This document shows, one piece after another, positions 34,397-46,160 of a stretch of 64,000 nucleotides of DNA. The notes beneath the pieces are model-generated. The model saw only the letters and a list, made by a program, of their open reading frames with translations, was not told where the DNA came from and did not search any database. The DNA lies in NCBI GenBank assembly GCA_010015745.1, contig ML978179.1, forward strand, positions 124,001 to 188,000, read 5' to 3'. The stretch comes from Setomelanomma holmii (taxonomy: Eukaryota; Ascomycota; Dothideomycetes; Pleosporales; Phaeosphaeriaceae). Made by a program: the position numbers and the translations under genes. The first letter of the stretch is position 1. Every line of letters begins with the position of its first letter.

Positions 34397-36513
34397 ATGA
34401 AAGTTCTCGGGAGTGCAATTGCCAGCGCGCTCCTTGCAGGGGTCAGCGTCGCTGAGCCGATCCAGAAGCTTGCTGCCAGGGACACGCCGACGGTAGACTT
34501 GGGCTATTCGGTCTACAGTGGTACCTACGATTCGGTCAACAACATCAATGCCTTCAAAGGGTGAGTTTTCAACATCTCAAAAATTCCACCAGGTCCGGCA
34601 GCAACTCGTGTTCCCTCTCGACCTCGATACCGCCTAGACTACGATGGATAGTCTTGGGAGAGTGCTTGTCGATCTACATCAACTTCTGTACTCTTCGTTT
34701 TAAAACACCAAAATACGATAAGGGAGATCAGACTCTGCCTTCGCATCGAAGATGTCCGTGCAAGATACAGTACGAGATGGGAAAAGTTGCGAGACCTGGT
34801 GGCCATTGAGAACGATCATTGACGTGATGACACAGTGTTCGATATGCTGCACCGCCTCTTGGAAACCTCAGATGGGCAGCGCCTCAGTCCCCAGCAAAAA
34901 ATAGGACAGCGACAATTGGTGCCACAAGCAATCCTCCATTCTGCCCACAGACTGGCACTTCGTCCCAGACACCTACAGCCTATGGTTTCGTGTCCGCCAT
35001 TGGCAATGAGGACTGTCTGTTCCTGAACGTGTTCGCGCCAGCCAATGCGAAGAACCTACCAGTCTTTTTCTGGATCCGTATATTCACTCGATCCATGCGA
35101 CATGTGACTTTCAACTAACAATGGGCAGACGGTGGAGGCCACAATCTCTTCAGCATCACAGGTCTCGATCCAACTGAGATCATGAAGCAGAATAATAATG
35201 GCTTCGTCAGCGTCATCATCCAGTACCGTCTTGGTGCATTTGGCTTCCTTGGTGGCAACGACATCAAGCAGGACGGCGTGCTCAATGCTGGTCTGCTTGA
35301 CCAGAACTTCGCTCTTAAATGGGTGCAAGCCAACATTGCAAAGTTCGGTGGTGATCCGACCAAGGTCACCATCGCTGGAGAGAGCTCTGGCGGTGCGTCA
35401 GTTCTGTACCAAGCCATGGCCTACGGCGGCAAGCAGCAGGAGAACCTCTTCAACAACGTGATCACCTCTAGCCCGTGGTTCCCAGAGCAGTACAAGTACA
35501 ACGATGCTATTACAGAGAAGCGCTATGATGCCTTCGCTCAACTCGCTGGATGCTCCCAGGCCAAGGACACACTTGCCTGCCTGCGAGTCCAGAACACCAC
35601 CACCCTTCAGGTAGCCAGCCAAAAAGTCAGCGAAGCTGGTCCATTCGGCACTTTCCAGTTCTTGCCTGTCACCGACGGCACCTTCATCAAGGACCGCCCC
35701 AGCAAGCAGCTCCTCAATGAAGCCGTCAAAGGTAAGCGCGTACTTTCTGGCAACATGGCCAACGAAGGCGTTCCGCTCGCCCCACCTACGACCAAGACGC
35801 TACAAGACTTCCGCAACTACCTCGACATCACGTTCCCCAACTTCTCCAAATCAGACAAAGCAGCGATCGAAAAAGTCTACTCGTATGCCGGCGACACATC
35901 CGACGTAAACCCTTCTGCACCCCTTTTCGCTACCACCGGCACATCGCCCCCAACAGCCGTCAACCAGAGCGAACTCGGCACAGGCCAACAGCAGCGCGTC
36001 TTCAACGTCTTCGCCGAATACGCATTCGACTGCCCCTCGTACTGGGCCGCCGGCGCTTTCTCGCAAGGCTGGAAATACCAATTCAGTCTGCCGCCCAGCT
36101 ACCACGGGTATGATCTCCAAGCACTATGGTCCGGCACACCCACTCCAGGCGCCAGTTTCAAGCGCGCATTCCGCAAGATCTGGGGAAATTTCATCATCAA
36201 TAACAACCCGACCATCTCCATCGAAGACGCCAAGGGCGGTGTCGCAAACAGCACTGTCCCCGCGGCCGATGGGTATGGAAGTTCCAACATCAAGTGGCCT
36301 CAATGGGATGAGAAGAGTCCTGTGCTGCTGAATCTGAATGCGACTGGTGGAGTGGCGACGTTTGTGAAAGCGACGGATTATCTGTTTTACAATGTGTATA
36401 GCGATCCGGGTGTGAGTAATGTCATCACCCTTGCCGATGCAAATAAGTGGGAGGGTGGACGGGGGAAGAGGTGTGAGTTCTGGGAGGATAATGCGGCCAA
36501 GGTGCCGTATTGA
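34397..36513 (+). CDS. Secreted carboxylesterase/lipase, type B
   Basis: Exons 34397-34560, 34836-35077 and 35129-36513, 596 aa. The N-terminus MKVLGSAIASALLAGVSVAE is a signal peptide. The family landmarks follow: FKG-VRYAAPPLGNLRWAAPQ across the first splice, NEDCLFLNVFAP, and FFWIHGGGHNLF across the second (oxyanion hole). The nucleophile is the Ser in TIAGESSGGASVLY. A catalytic His is likely in PPSYHGYDLQALW. The acidic member is probably an Asp or Glu in the region between residues about 385 and 400, but I cannot fix it. Cysteines typical of the family are present (CPQTGT, NEDC, GCSQ...ACLR). Type-B esterases hydrolyse carboxylic esters; the substrate here is unknown. Intron 1 (275 bp) is longer than most. 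Confidence 0.92.
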
Positions 36514-37325
36514 GAACATGTGCTGGGGAAAGGAGATGCAGATGAAGAAGGGAGGAAGGTGTATCATTTAGGAATTGTAATGTGTACTATCATGGTTGCG
36601 ATCAATTGCGCGGTGGACGCAGATGTGAGCTGAAGTACGAGGTTTTCTGGCAAGTACGACAACCAGCCTCAAAAATCGCCATGCTTGCGCTTCGGCAGCC
36701 CACGTGCGCACCACGCCTTCCGTTACGGACTGTTGTGGCCAACGGCCGTTATATACACCTCGGATGCATATTGGACTGTATTAGGACACGCTCGCTTGCC
36801 CATACCCAAGCTGGCAGGCTGATAAATATTGCTGACAGCTTAGCCCACATGTGTGCTACCCTGGCGTTCCGAGCGAGAGTAAGATGTGCGAGGCCGGAAG
36901 GGCCTGGGCTGCGTGATCCAAATTGGGGACGCTTCGGAGTCCGAGGTAAATGTGGTCGTAATCTGCAGTCAGAGACGTTCACTTAGGAGCTCAAAATGAT
37001 AAGAATAGCTCTATATTGAACGCTGCGAGTGTTGCGCGCGACTATGGACAAGCAACAGATATACTAGAGATCGCTATGGGTATATCAACAACTAAAATGC
37101 AACAAATCCTTTTCCACCCCTTGATGGCGTGGTCTCCGCAACATTCGTGTGCTCGTTGCCCTGCAGACCAAGCCTGAAGTCATGTTGCCCCAATTATCCT
37201 ACTGGATGTTTCGCCTTATAACGCCGTTCACCATAATTCGTTACGTCGTTAAGTGTATCGTCTTCCTATCATGCAAGCGCTAGAGAGCCTCGAGCAATGA
37301 CTCCAAGTTCACGAGCCATGCCTGC
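36514..37325. other. Intergenic between convergent genes, no gene seen
   Basis: Between the 3' ends of the esterase and the rhodopsin-domain gene. A stretch near 36770-36990 has frames on both strands but nothing family-like. Confidence 0.5.
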
Positions 37326-38626
37326 TCATCTCCTGACGTTCCACACGGTTTTCTTCATGCCAGGCTTCAATTGCACTTCTTCTGAGCTGCCTGCGCCTGA
37401 TCCATCGGTATCCATTCGCTCCACTGTTGTCCATATATTGGGATCCGGTTTCTGTGACTCGATGCTTTCGAGCCTATGGAAGTCCGTTGTGCCAGGTGCG
37501 CCTGTGCCGTCCATGACGGTCCTTGTAGCGCTATCATTCTGTGTCCGGTCTGCTGTTGTTATGCCCAGCCCACGCATAATTCGGCTGCGCCGTGAGTCTG
37601 AGCCAGTTGTGGGCGTGCTGGACTGGTGTGTCTTCATGAAGCCGTCGTGATCACGGTTCAGCGCGCGACGTTTGCGAAGCATGTGCCATATTATAGGTAG
37701 ATTGGTGCAGAGGATGCCGCCGAGGGGCTCGAAGACAGAGTATGCGCCGAGTGGGACGTAGTACCAGGTAAAATCAGGACTGCCGCGACCGAGTACGACG
37801 GTCAATCGAATTGAGGATACTACGCAGGTTCTGTTGGAGGAATAGTCAGCGACATGCTCAGGGTGCTTAGCGCACAATTTCTAGAACAATACTTACGCAA
37901 GACCAATGCAGAAGATGAGACTGAGAAGAAGCTTCTTCTTCGTCTGCAGCTGTAGGTGCCAAATCATCGGTACAGGCATGAGGAATATCCAGATATCTGT
38001 GATCAGGTTGGAGATGTTGGTAAAGTACGTGAATGTGACAATCTTCAAGCATTGCCCAGGAACATTGACGTCCCAGTATGCGTTCAATGGCCGACATGCG
38101 AGAAACAGTGTGACCGTTATGCCAATTCCCCATGCAATGACAAAGGTTGCTGTTGCGAGGACGACGGTGCGGAAGACGTGGTGGACAAAGACGCGGTAGT
38201 AGAACGCGAGGATACCGAGCTTGACGAACACCAGGGCAAAATCGTAGAAGTGGCTGAAAATGTAGTCGCCTTTGCGGACCATCATTTGGTCATAAGCGGA
38301 GACAACTATGACGTGCCTTCCCATACCATGAGGAGGGCCTGCTGGTGTCAGCCAGTATTCTGTGATTGCGGAAGCAGCGTTCAGCACGCACCATAACCGA
38401 GTCCACTGGCGCATTGTCCGATGAGACAAAATGTCGCAAGCAGAATCAAGTAGTCGTCCAGAGTGATCCCATTCCTCCCAAGTCTCTTTGCCCAAAACCG
38501 CAACGCCGTACTGATTGTCGCAGCCACTATGGGCACGATGTATACCCAGTGGATCTCATCGACTCTTGTGTCATGTTTATGCGCTTCGAGGTAAGCGAGC
38601 TCTTCCAGGCTGAATGGAGAAGTCAT
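37326..38626 (-). CDS. Fungal rhodopsin-domain (Pth11-like) integral membrane protein
   Basis: Exons 38392-38626, 37897-38338 and 37326-37830, 393 aa. The conserved SAT4/rhodopsin-domain family of fungal membrane proteins is evident: HWVYIVPIVAATISTALRFW with KRLGRNGITLDDYLILLAT, GYGGPPHGMGRHV after the first splice, and KIVTFTYFTNISNLITDIWI with FLMPVPMIWHLQLQTKKKLL. Roughly seven hydrophobic segments are visible. The cytosolic C-terminal tail is hydrophilic and disordered. Members are often compared with the Pth11 receptor of appressorium formation but most are uncharacterised. No CFEM domain is present at the N-terminus. Confidence 0.85.
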
Positions 38627-40082
38627 CTTTCATATCGCGTTCGCGAGACTGTCGAGGCGGTTCGCCGCCGTTCGCAGGAGTGGAGCCAGAGGTGGCGCAA
38701 CGAAGGATGGTGGGAGGCTGCAGTGCACAAGAGCGCTTTACATCGCTCCCGAGGCGTGCCGCTGGGAGTGCTTAAGCAGATGTTAGGGAGGCCAGGGTTG
38801 TAATCAGCTGAGATAGCGCACAGCTATCCCACCAGCACGTTGCGTTCCGTGGTTGTGCGAAAGTACGAAGCAAAGGTTAATGGAGAAGGCGGAGGGGGTC
38901 TGGGGTGGTCGGCGAGCATTGTCCGGTATTGTTGGCTCGAGACCAGCAGCGGAACTCTGATCATCAGTCCGGTCAGGGAAGGAAATGGTGCCGACATGTC
39001 CTCCTGCAATATTGGCAGGGTCCAGGGCTACTCAGCTGGTGCAATTGATTTAGCCTGGGTCGCGTCGGACAGCAGGACGAATTAGGAATTGTACGACCTG
39101 CCTTCCACGCGCTAGGACTGGTGCAAAACGAAGCTCACACCACTTCGGAGCCAGACCTAGTCGGCGAACATACGACGGACGACTGCAAAATGGCGTGCGA
39201 AAGTACCATGGAGCGCAATCCGAGGCTCTCCTCTGTGGAAAACTGGCATCGCGGCTGGTGCCGTCTATGGGTGTGAGGCAGCCGGGTTGCTCCTCATTCA
39301 GGCAGGCCCGATTGCTGCAGTGGCGTCTCTTAGCTCGCTCATGCGTCTCCAGGTGGTGACAGTTCGGATTGTGGAGTACGCATTTAACCTCGTGGGCAAG
39401 GACGAGGACAAACGTGTTCTTTGTGCAATTCCGGTAGTTGGTGTTGCGAATCGAAGGGTCCAGGGTCGTCAAATGATTGCCCTTGACGTGTTTCTGATCT
39501 GGTTCGCGATAGGAAATCCCTTGATGAATGACTCGGTGCGGGCCGACTATCCTTGCTTGGGGCCGATATGCGACGATCCCCTGGATCTGCCGGATGTCAC
39601 TATCACCACTAGCGATAGACTTCAACATTGATATGGTAGACGATTGTATGGCTCGGAGCGTGAGGTAGCGTATGTTGGTTGTGAGTAGGAGGAAGGTAAG
39701 CGCAGCGTAGACTTCAGAGTGGCAAAGTTCGTGTGTTGTTCCGGAAGTTGCGAACGTGCTGGCAAAGGCAGGTGCACTGCACCACGTCTCAGAATGGCAA
39801 CAACGTCTGTGTGGTCAACACAACCACTTTGTTACTTTGACGTCTATATAACGTGTATATACGGCACGAATCCCCGCTGATGGACAATGTTAATCATGCT
39901 ACTGTGAGTCTGTCTCGCCACCCGCAACTCAGTATGAACTGATTCTCAAGTATGCATGCGTTTATAGCCAAAATACTCTTTGAATGTAAGGACTTTCGCC
40001 TTCTAATTGAGTCGATTTCCACCTTATCAGTACGAGTTGTGGCGCTCGACAATGGCCCAGGAAGATGTAAAGGTGTTGGGTC
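38627..40082. other. Intergenic, no gene supported
   Basis: Holds opposing frames of 114 codons (39287-39631, +) and 192 codons (39050-39628, -), both lacking family-like sequence. Near 39845-39865 a TATATAACGTGTATATAC motif is AT-rich, but no gene starts near it. Confidence 0.45.
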
Positions 40083-41181
40083 TTACACTCCATCATTGAA
40101 CCGGTAGTCATGGTCCCAACGCTGCACATATCAGTCGGCCGTGCCTCTGTATAGGTGATAACACTTACCTTATCCCAAGGCTTGCTCGAGTCCACAAAGC
40201 GAAGATCAGTTCCCACGCGAATCACGTTGTTCGGATCGTAATTCATAGTGGACGCGTGGATGGCGAAAGGATCGTGCAGGACCACGTCACCTGCTTCATA
40301 CTTTGTGACCAGCCATCTCCTACCAAACGTATTCGAGTACTCCCGTGGCCCATCGGCAAGAAGCCCAGTCGACAGCATGTTCTGGTTAAACGCATATTTC
40401 TTCTCTTCTTCTGTAAGACCGCTTTCGTCGGCCTTGCGATTGAAGTCTGCTTCGACTTCTCGCCCAAGAGTGTGACCTAGAATGCATGTCAGGAGGCTGT
40501 GGTTGCCTTATTATAGTCAAGCTCACCATTCTCCAGATATATGAGACCACCGCCTGTAAGGCTGACATCGCCCATAGGGACCCATGCGGTCACACTTGTG
40601 GGCTCGCCATGACGGAGGAAGATCTGATCATAGTGAACACCAATGGCTTTGTTCCCAGGCGTGTTGTTGCGCAGCAAGCTCCGGCGAACGCCCAACGTAT
40701 CATCTTCCCAGCCCGTCATACGAGCAATGAAGCCTTTCAAGACTGGATGAGCGCAGAATTTATGATACCAGTCTGCGTAGTGTGCCTCCAAAGCTAAGTC
40801 AACAAACTTGCCGGCCGTTTCTTCTCCAGGCCGACCATTTCCCCCTGCCGCGCCGGCTCCAATACCTGGGAAATCGGCAGCATTATTGTCGGAATCGAAG
40901 ATGCCTTCGACTGGTTCAGTTCCTGGCTTGAGCACGCCACTTGGGCTGAGCATCTTGAAGTACTCCTCTCGCGCCTTCAACACGTCTTCCTTGGGTAAAA
41001 GACCTTTGAGGAAGATATAGCCGTCCTCATTGAATCTGCGCCGTATGTCGTCCATCGGCATATCTGGCGAAGAGACCGTGAGTTGCCCAACCTGATCTGG
41101 TCGTAACAACCCATCGTTCACGAACAGCCTTTCGCCCAGAAAGCTTGGGACATCTTGCTCTGCTATTACTGCGTGAGGCAT
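40083..41181 (-). CDS. Phytanoyl-CoA dioxygenase (PhyH) family oxygenase
   Basis: Exons 40527-41181, 40169-40476 and 40083-40121, 333 aa, introns 50 and 47 bp. The Fe(II)/2-oxoglutarate fold is clear: the N-terminal RRRFNEDGYIFLKGLLPKED, then the HxD metal ligands in IGVHYDQIFLRHG, the GGGLIYLENG strand, the distal His in HDPFAIHAST and the 2-oxoglutarate-binding Arg in VIRVGTDLRF. The short last exon gives RWDHDYRFNDGV, matching family ends. The enzyme hydroxylates an unknown small molecule; the family includes oxygenases of fatty-acid and secondary metabolism. It is divergent from a Zn2Cys6 regulator across 446 bp, which suggests, but does not prove, coregulation. Confidence 0.92.
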
Positions 41182-41627
41182 GATAGATCAAGATTGCACT
41201 TGCAGAGGAAGCTGTCTGCAAGAATGGTGAGTTTGGAAGCCCAGGCAATGAGGCAGATGAAATAGAAGGAGCATGAGAGTGTGCTCTCGAGATCTAATAA
41301 TGTACGCGCAATGCGGATGTCGGGTCAATGCTCAGCGCAGTCGCGATGTTTTGTCCCGTTGAGGAAAGCGTCGCCTGCTGGTCGAAGGGTGGGGTAGCGG
41401 GGTGGATACCGCGAAGGATCTTTCTTCCTCAACAACGACCGCTAAACAATGTCGTTCTTACTAAACGGTCATGTCTGATTAGATGCGTTGCAAATGTTTC
41501 GGAGAGAATTCCTGATCTTGTTTCGTTCGCATGGTGTTCATACGTGATACCTCTTCTCCGTCTGCGCATCACTTTGCAACACCGCGACGGGTAATTTGCT
41601 CCGAGGGACGTCATCGCGGTATCACAA
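41182..41627. promoter_or_regulatory. Shared divergent intergenic region of the PhyH oxygenase and Zn2Cys6 regulator
   Basis: 446 bp between the two start codons. A paired CGG/CCG search by eye was not conclusive: CCG and CGG triplets occur, but no clear Zn2Cys6-type palindrome can be claimed. Confidence 0.4.
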
Positions 41628-43458
41628 ATGCCATGGTACGAGAATGCCAACCTTAGCTTGCAGAGCGACACACGAGGTACTGACTGTTCTAGCAACCGCT
41701 GCCGCACGCGTCACTACCGGTGTAAGATATCTATATTCGTCCCACGACTTCCAAGTGGCTAAGCAGATGCAGGTGACGGCAAGCAGCCGAAATGCGCGAG
41801 ATGCATACAGGCTAAGAAGGAGTGTATCTACGAGACTGGCAGGCGGTTCCGGCGGTCCTCGATCCAGGAATCGTTCAGCGACCAGCAGCCGTGGGTGTCT
41901 CTGCCTCCTCGAAGTCAGCCGCCACCCAGATGATCTGCGCGCACGACGACTAAGACCATGATAGTACAGTTCTTGGACGAATCGAGCGAGGTCATATCTC
42001 AGTATACTGACGAAGGCTCATACGGAGTGGGCAGTCCTGCTCTCTTTGGCTCACCACAACCTGGTTCTTCAAAGAGTGGACGGAGCCAAGATGACGTACC
42101 AACACCTCCCTTCACCATAACAACACCAACAGAGGGTTTCACGGTATTATCGCTCCTCAACTCCGAATCGCCAAGTCTGCCACAGTCGCACGCTGCTCCT
42201 TCCGTATCCTACGATGGAAGGCAATCTCCACCGCGCACAGACGCAAGCACATTCGTGTACCAGCAGCCACCTGGGCAACCAATATTATGGCCGTTAGAAC
42301 ACGAACAAGAGGCTATGCTCCTACAGCATTATATCGAGAACGTTGCTCTCTTTGTGAGTCACTCATCATGATATTCCTCTCACATCGACCAGGACAATAG
42401 CTTACCTAACACAGTTTGACATGGTCGATACTGAGTGCCATTTCGGTGTACATGTCGTACAACGAGCAAAGAAGAACAGTACGCTGATGAATGCCATATT
42501 AGCTCTATCTGCTCGACAGCTCAGTCGAACTTCTGATTTCGACCCATATATAGCTGACGCTTATTATCAACGATGTTTCGATACATTGATACCAGCACTC
42601 AATGATAACATCGCAATTAAGGAAGAATCACTACTTGCCGCAACGATCATCCTGCGACTGCTCGAAGAGATGAATATTTCCGTGATTGGGTCTGATCCTC
42701 AAGGCCATCTCTTCGGAACTCAGGCTATTATCCGGGCCGCCGAGCAGTCTTATGCTGCAACGAGTGGGCCTAGTTTTCGACAAGCTATCTACTGGGCGGC
42801 TTTCCGCCAAGAGCTGTGGATATCTTTGATGACGCAACGTGCATTCCAGCTTCACATATTTCCAGCCGATCGTTCCCTGGAGCCGGCGATCGATTCTGTC
42901 TGGGCCACGCGCACTATTGCGCATCTCGGAGATGTCTCGAACTTCGTGTTTGGCGAAGGTCGGTACAGCATCAATCGCTATAGTCAGCTCACGGACGAAA
43001 ATCGATCATGGAAGTCACGTAGACCAGACAGCTTCGACCCGTTCTTCTATCGCCAAGATCGCGATGGTAGCGGCAGAAACTTTCCGGACATCCGATTTCA
43101 CGAAAAGTCACATGTCATGGGGATGCAGTACAATACTCTAGCTCACATGCTCCTGGTCGTGTACGATCCTACCATTCCGCAGCTGGGACCAGCGCATAAA
43201 CAGTCTCGGGCGGTTGTGGATAAGATCGTTCAAGACGATGTGCGCGCACTTGCAGGCGTTGCCTTGTCCAACCCAAAGGTCTTCCCTTGCAAATTTGTTG
43301 CATGCTTTGCTATCGCTCTCGTAGGCGATCGCTTCGCCGTTAGAGAAGACCAAGAACGACTGCGCGACCTTTGGTATGCATGCGAAAGATCTCATGGATT
43401 CCCACCAACAGCAACTATTCATCAGCTTGAGGAGTCATGGGGATGGCATCATCATTGA
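41628..43458 (+). CDS. Zn2Cys6 transcription factor with fungal-specific TF domain (ARCA-like)
   Basis: Five-exon model: 41628-41635, 41693-41721, 41773-41913, 41965-42353 and 42415-43458; 536 aa with all phases consistent. The first exon has only 8 coding bases. The product starts MPCNRCRTRHYRCDGKQPKC and continues ARCIQAKKECIYETGRRFRR. This is a Zn2Cys6 binuclear cluster (CNRC, CD, CARC, C). The C-terminal domain (from about residue 170) has HYIENVALFFDMVDTECHFG, then NAILALSARQLSR and similar helices of the fungal-specific TF domain. TAA stops the same frame upstream of the ATG. The junction between exons 3 and 4 is the least certain, because GTCAGC is a weak donor and an alternative pair exists. 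It is divergent from the PhyH oxygenase and probably a local regulator. Confidence 0.85.
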
Positions 43459-43638
43459 GCTTCACATGTTTCGATTCTCGCTGTAATGCTGCAGTACACC
43501 GTCCCCCCACGCTGGAAAGCAGGAATTCATGTCTACGAAGCACCATCGAACCTCGCTGGAGACAGTGGACAACCCCTTCCCAGAAACTGTTGTGGCGTAA
43601 GCGCTTCACTGGGACAATCAACCTCGATGCAACCTTGC

Positions 43639-45025
43639 TTACAACCTTCTGTACCAACCACCCCCGCGACCGAAATACCCTCCACCAAACTCGTGTGGGC
43701 TGTGACCCGGAATGAACCCCCTTGGAAGACCGCCGTACTGTGGAGTTCCTCCGCCGTTTCTAATCCCCTCGTCATTAGCACGTGGTGACATTGGCGCTTG
43801 CTGGTTCTGCACAAATGGACCATATTGGTTGTTCCCAAGACCCCTCCTCTGAACGCCAGGATCAGACAGTGTATGCTCCTGTAGCCCCGGTCGATGTCTG
43901 TCCGCGGCTCTCGGCCCAAGTGACAACCCCGGCCATGGAGCTTGAGGTCTTTTCGCACCCTTACTACCACCCGTGGCCACATACATGGGATTGTCATCTG
44001 CGCGAAGGTGATACTTGATCTGCGAGTACATTTCTTTGGCCCGCTTTGAGATTTCCATGGCCCCGGGGCGTTGGCGTTCGTCATCGGTCAAGCACCATAT
44101 GAGGACACTGTTCAGCTCCTGCGAGTAATTTCTGCCAGCTGGTTGAAATTTGTCCCAAGGCACGCCATTAGGATTCAGTCCGCTTCTCGGATTCATGTTT
44201 GGCACACAGACACATGCGATAGAGAGCGCGATCTGCCAAACATCGGTCGCCGCCGAACAGTTTGGAGCTTCGGGTGCATCCCATCCTTGGGACTGAACAT
44301 CTGATCGCCGGACTTCCTTTCGCGTCTTCGTCTGGAAATTCCATGTTGCCGAGACGGACCCCCCGAAGTCAGCGAGTTTGACTATTATCTCGCCCTTATC
44401 CTTATCTTTCGTGAGAAAAATGTTCTGGGGTTTTATGTCTAAATGGTGGATAATATTCCAGTGCTTCATCACGTCATTGTTGTTCTCCGGGTTCGGGCCT
44501 CGGTGCATATACACCAGTGTGTCCATCAAGTCAATCTGGAGGTGGGTTGACGAAGTCAGCGTGTGTCTCATATGCACTTCGTACACCGGGGTAACTTACG
44601 AACCACTTCCATATTTTATGTTCGTTGACTGGACCTGATTCTTTGACGCCTTTGATGACGCCTCCGAGGTCGCCCAATTCGCAGTACTCCATATAAACGC
44701 TAGCCTTGGTCAGGCTCTCGTCGACAAAATGATCGACAATCTTCACGACTCCGTCATGGTCTTTCAGTTGATACATCAGCTGGATTTCCTTCGCAGCCCA
44801 TTCTGGTGGCGGTTCACCCTCAACCCTCCTCATCGAGAACCGTTTTTCGATGAAATATCTATCGTGGTAGACATCTCCCTCAGCCTGGACCTTGAATATG
44901 CCTCCATTCATTCCACCACCTGATTGTCCGAACGACTCAACCACTTTCCACGTCCACTTGGGTCTCTTCTGAACCTTGAAGTTGGACTTCATTTTCGGAG
45001 CATCTCTCATCTGTGCTCCAGACAT
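43639..45025 (-). CDS. Divergent protein kinase
   Basis: Exons 44600-45025 and 43639-44535, 440 aa, 64-bp intron. The N-lobe holds a Gly-rich stretch GQSGGGMNGGIFKV, the probable catalytic Lys in WAAKEIQLMYQ, and a hinge with YMEYCELGDLG. The splice joins EHKIWKWF to IDLMDTLVYMHRG. The catalytic loop is IIHHLDIKPQNIFLTK, where the usual HRD is HLD but the catalytic Asp and KPQN are kept, and the metal-binding motif is LADFGGSV. After about residue 340 a Gly/Pro/Arg-rich tail follows (GGGYFGRGGGWYRRL). Kinases of this shape occur in lineage-specific fungal families (related to NIMA/FunK groups); the exact group cannot be set. Confidence 0.8.
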
Positions 45026-46160
45026 GTTGCCGCAGATGCTATAGGGTGGATTATGGATATTTGTATTGGAGAGATTAGGTCTCGCTGCGACCTCAGTAGC
45101 GGCCCTATGAAGGTTTCCACATCTTCAATGCGATACCACTGTCACATCGTCAAAGTCACGGTATGGCAAATCACTTGAACATACTCTTCACATACTCATG
45201 GAATCTGTACTGCGAAGGTCTTCTCGTAAATGCCTTATGATACGAACATGCACTTAACCTCAGCGACATTGAGCGGCCCCACGAGATGTTAGTCAGAATA
45301 ACGAAACCCGACAAGACTGGGGATTTGTTATCATATTTTCGGCAAGAAACGCCAGCCCTTGAGGCTTTGCAGGATCGTCCACAGGGCGAGTGTACACAAG
45401 CGCATATCGTGGCTGGTCTGTCGTTCCAATTATTCCCCCCATCGCTTCCACGATGCGCAAGCGTTTTGACGGCAGTGCACACTGGACAATGTCGGTCGTG
45501 GGACACCATCCGCTAACCATTTCCAGCAGCAACGGTGGCCAAGAGCATAACCTTGTCATCGACCACGATTGGCGCAATACACAGACTGTGGTTGGACAAT
45601 CACAATGGCTATTTCGATGCACTCACATGTTTCAAGGTGCGCGATTGACATCACGCTTCACCGACCCCAAATTCATCCATTAACCACAAAAAGAACAAAT
45701 TCGACAGCGCATTCGGCGGTGCTGGCGGCCTTGCAGCACTACACGCCAATCAGGCACGATCGGCGTCAAGCTGAAGATCCGGGATTGCCACAAGGGGATG
45801 CATCAAGCGAATTTGGTATCACGATCAAGTGCATTGGCTCAAAAATGCAACAAGCCTTCAAGGTCATCCCGTGAAGAACTCCGAATGATTTGGCGAAGAA
45901 GCTTGAATTCCATGCGGACCTGGGGGCTGTTCTTGCAAGGCTGGCAATCCTGCACGGGCTCGATTTGAGGTGCCACGCCCCGAACGCTGCATGTCTAAAT
46001 GTGGCTGGAAGAGCGTTGAAACTTAAGAGGAAGCTTCGCGCATCAGCACATTCGTCGCGAGCACGAAGGTTTGTCCCGACCTCGATAATTGTACGCAGCT
46101 TTAAGTGCGGCTTGAATTATACACAATCACAACTCTCGGTTTGGCCCGTCTTCCAGCGTC
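45026..46160. other. Intergenic between divergent genes, no gene seen
   Basis: Promoter region of the kinase (-) and LtrA-like gene (+). Opposing short frames only. Confidence 0.5.

Noticed and set aside
39050..39631. Opposing 192- and 114-codon ORFs
   Set aside because: Neither reads like a protein family; they overlap each other; no start context or splice support.
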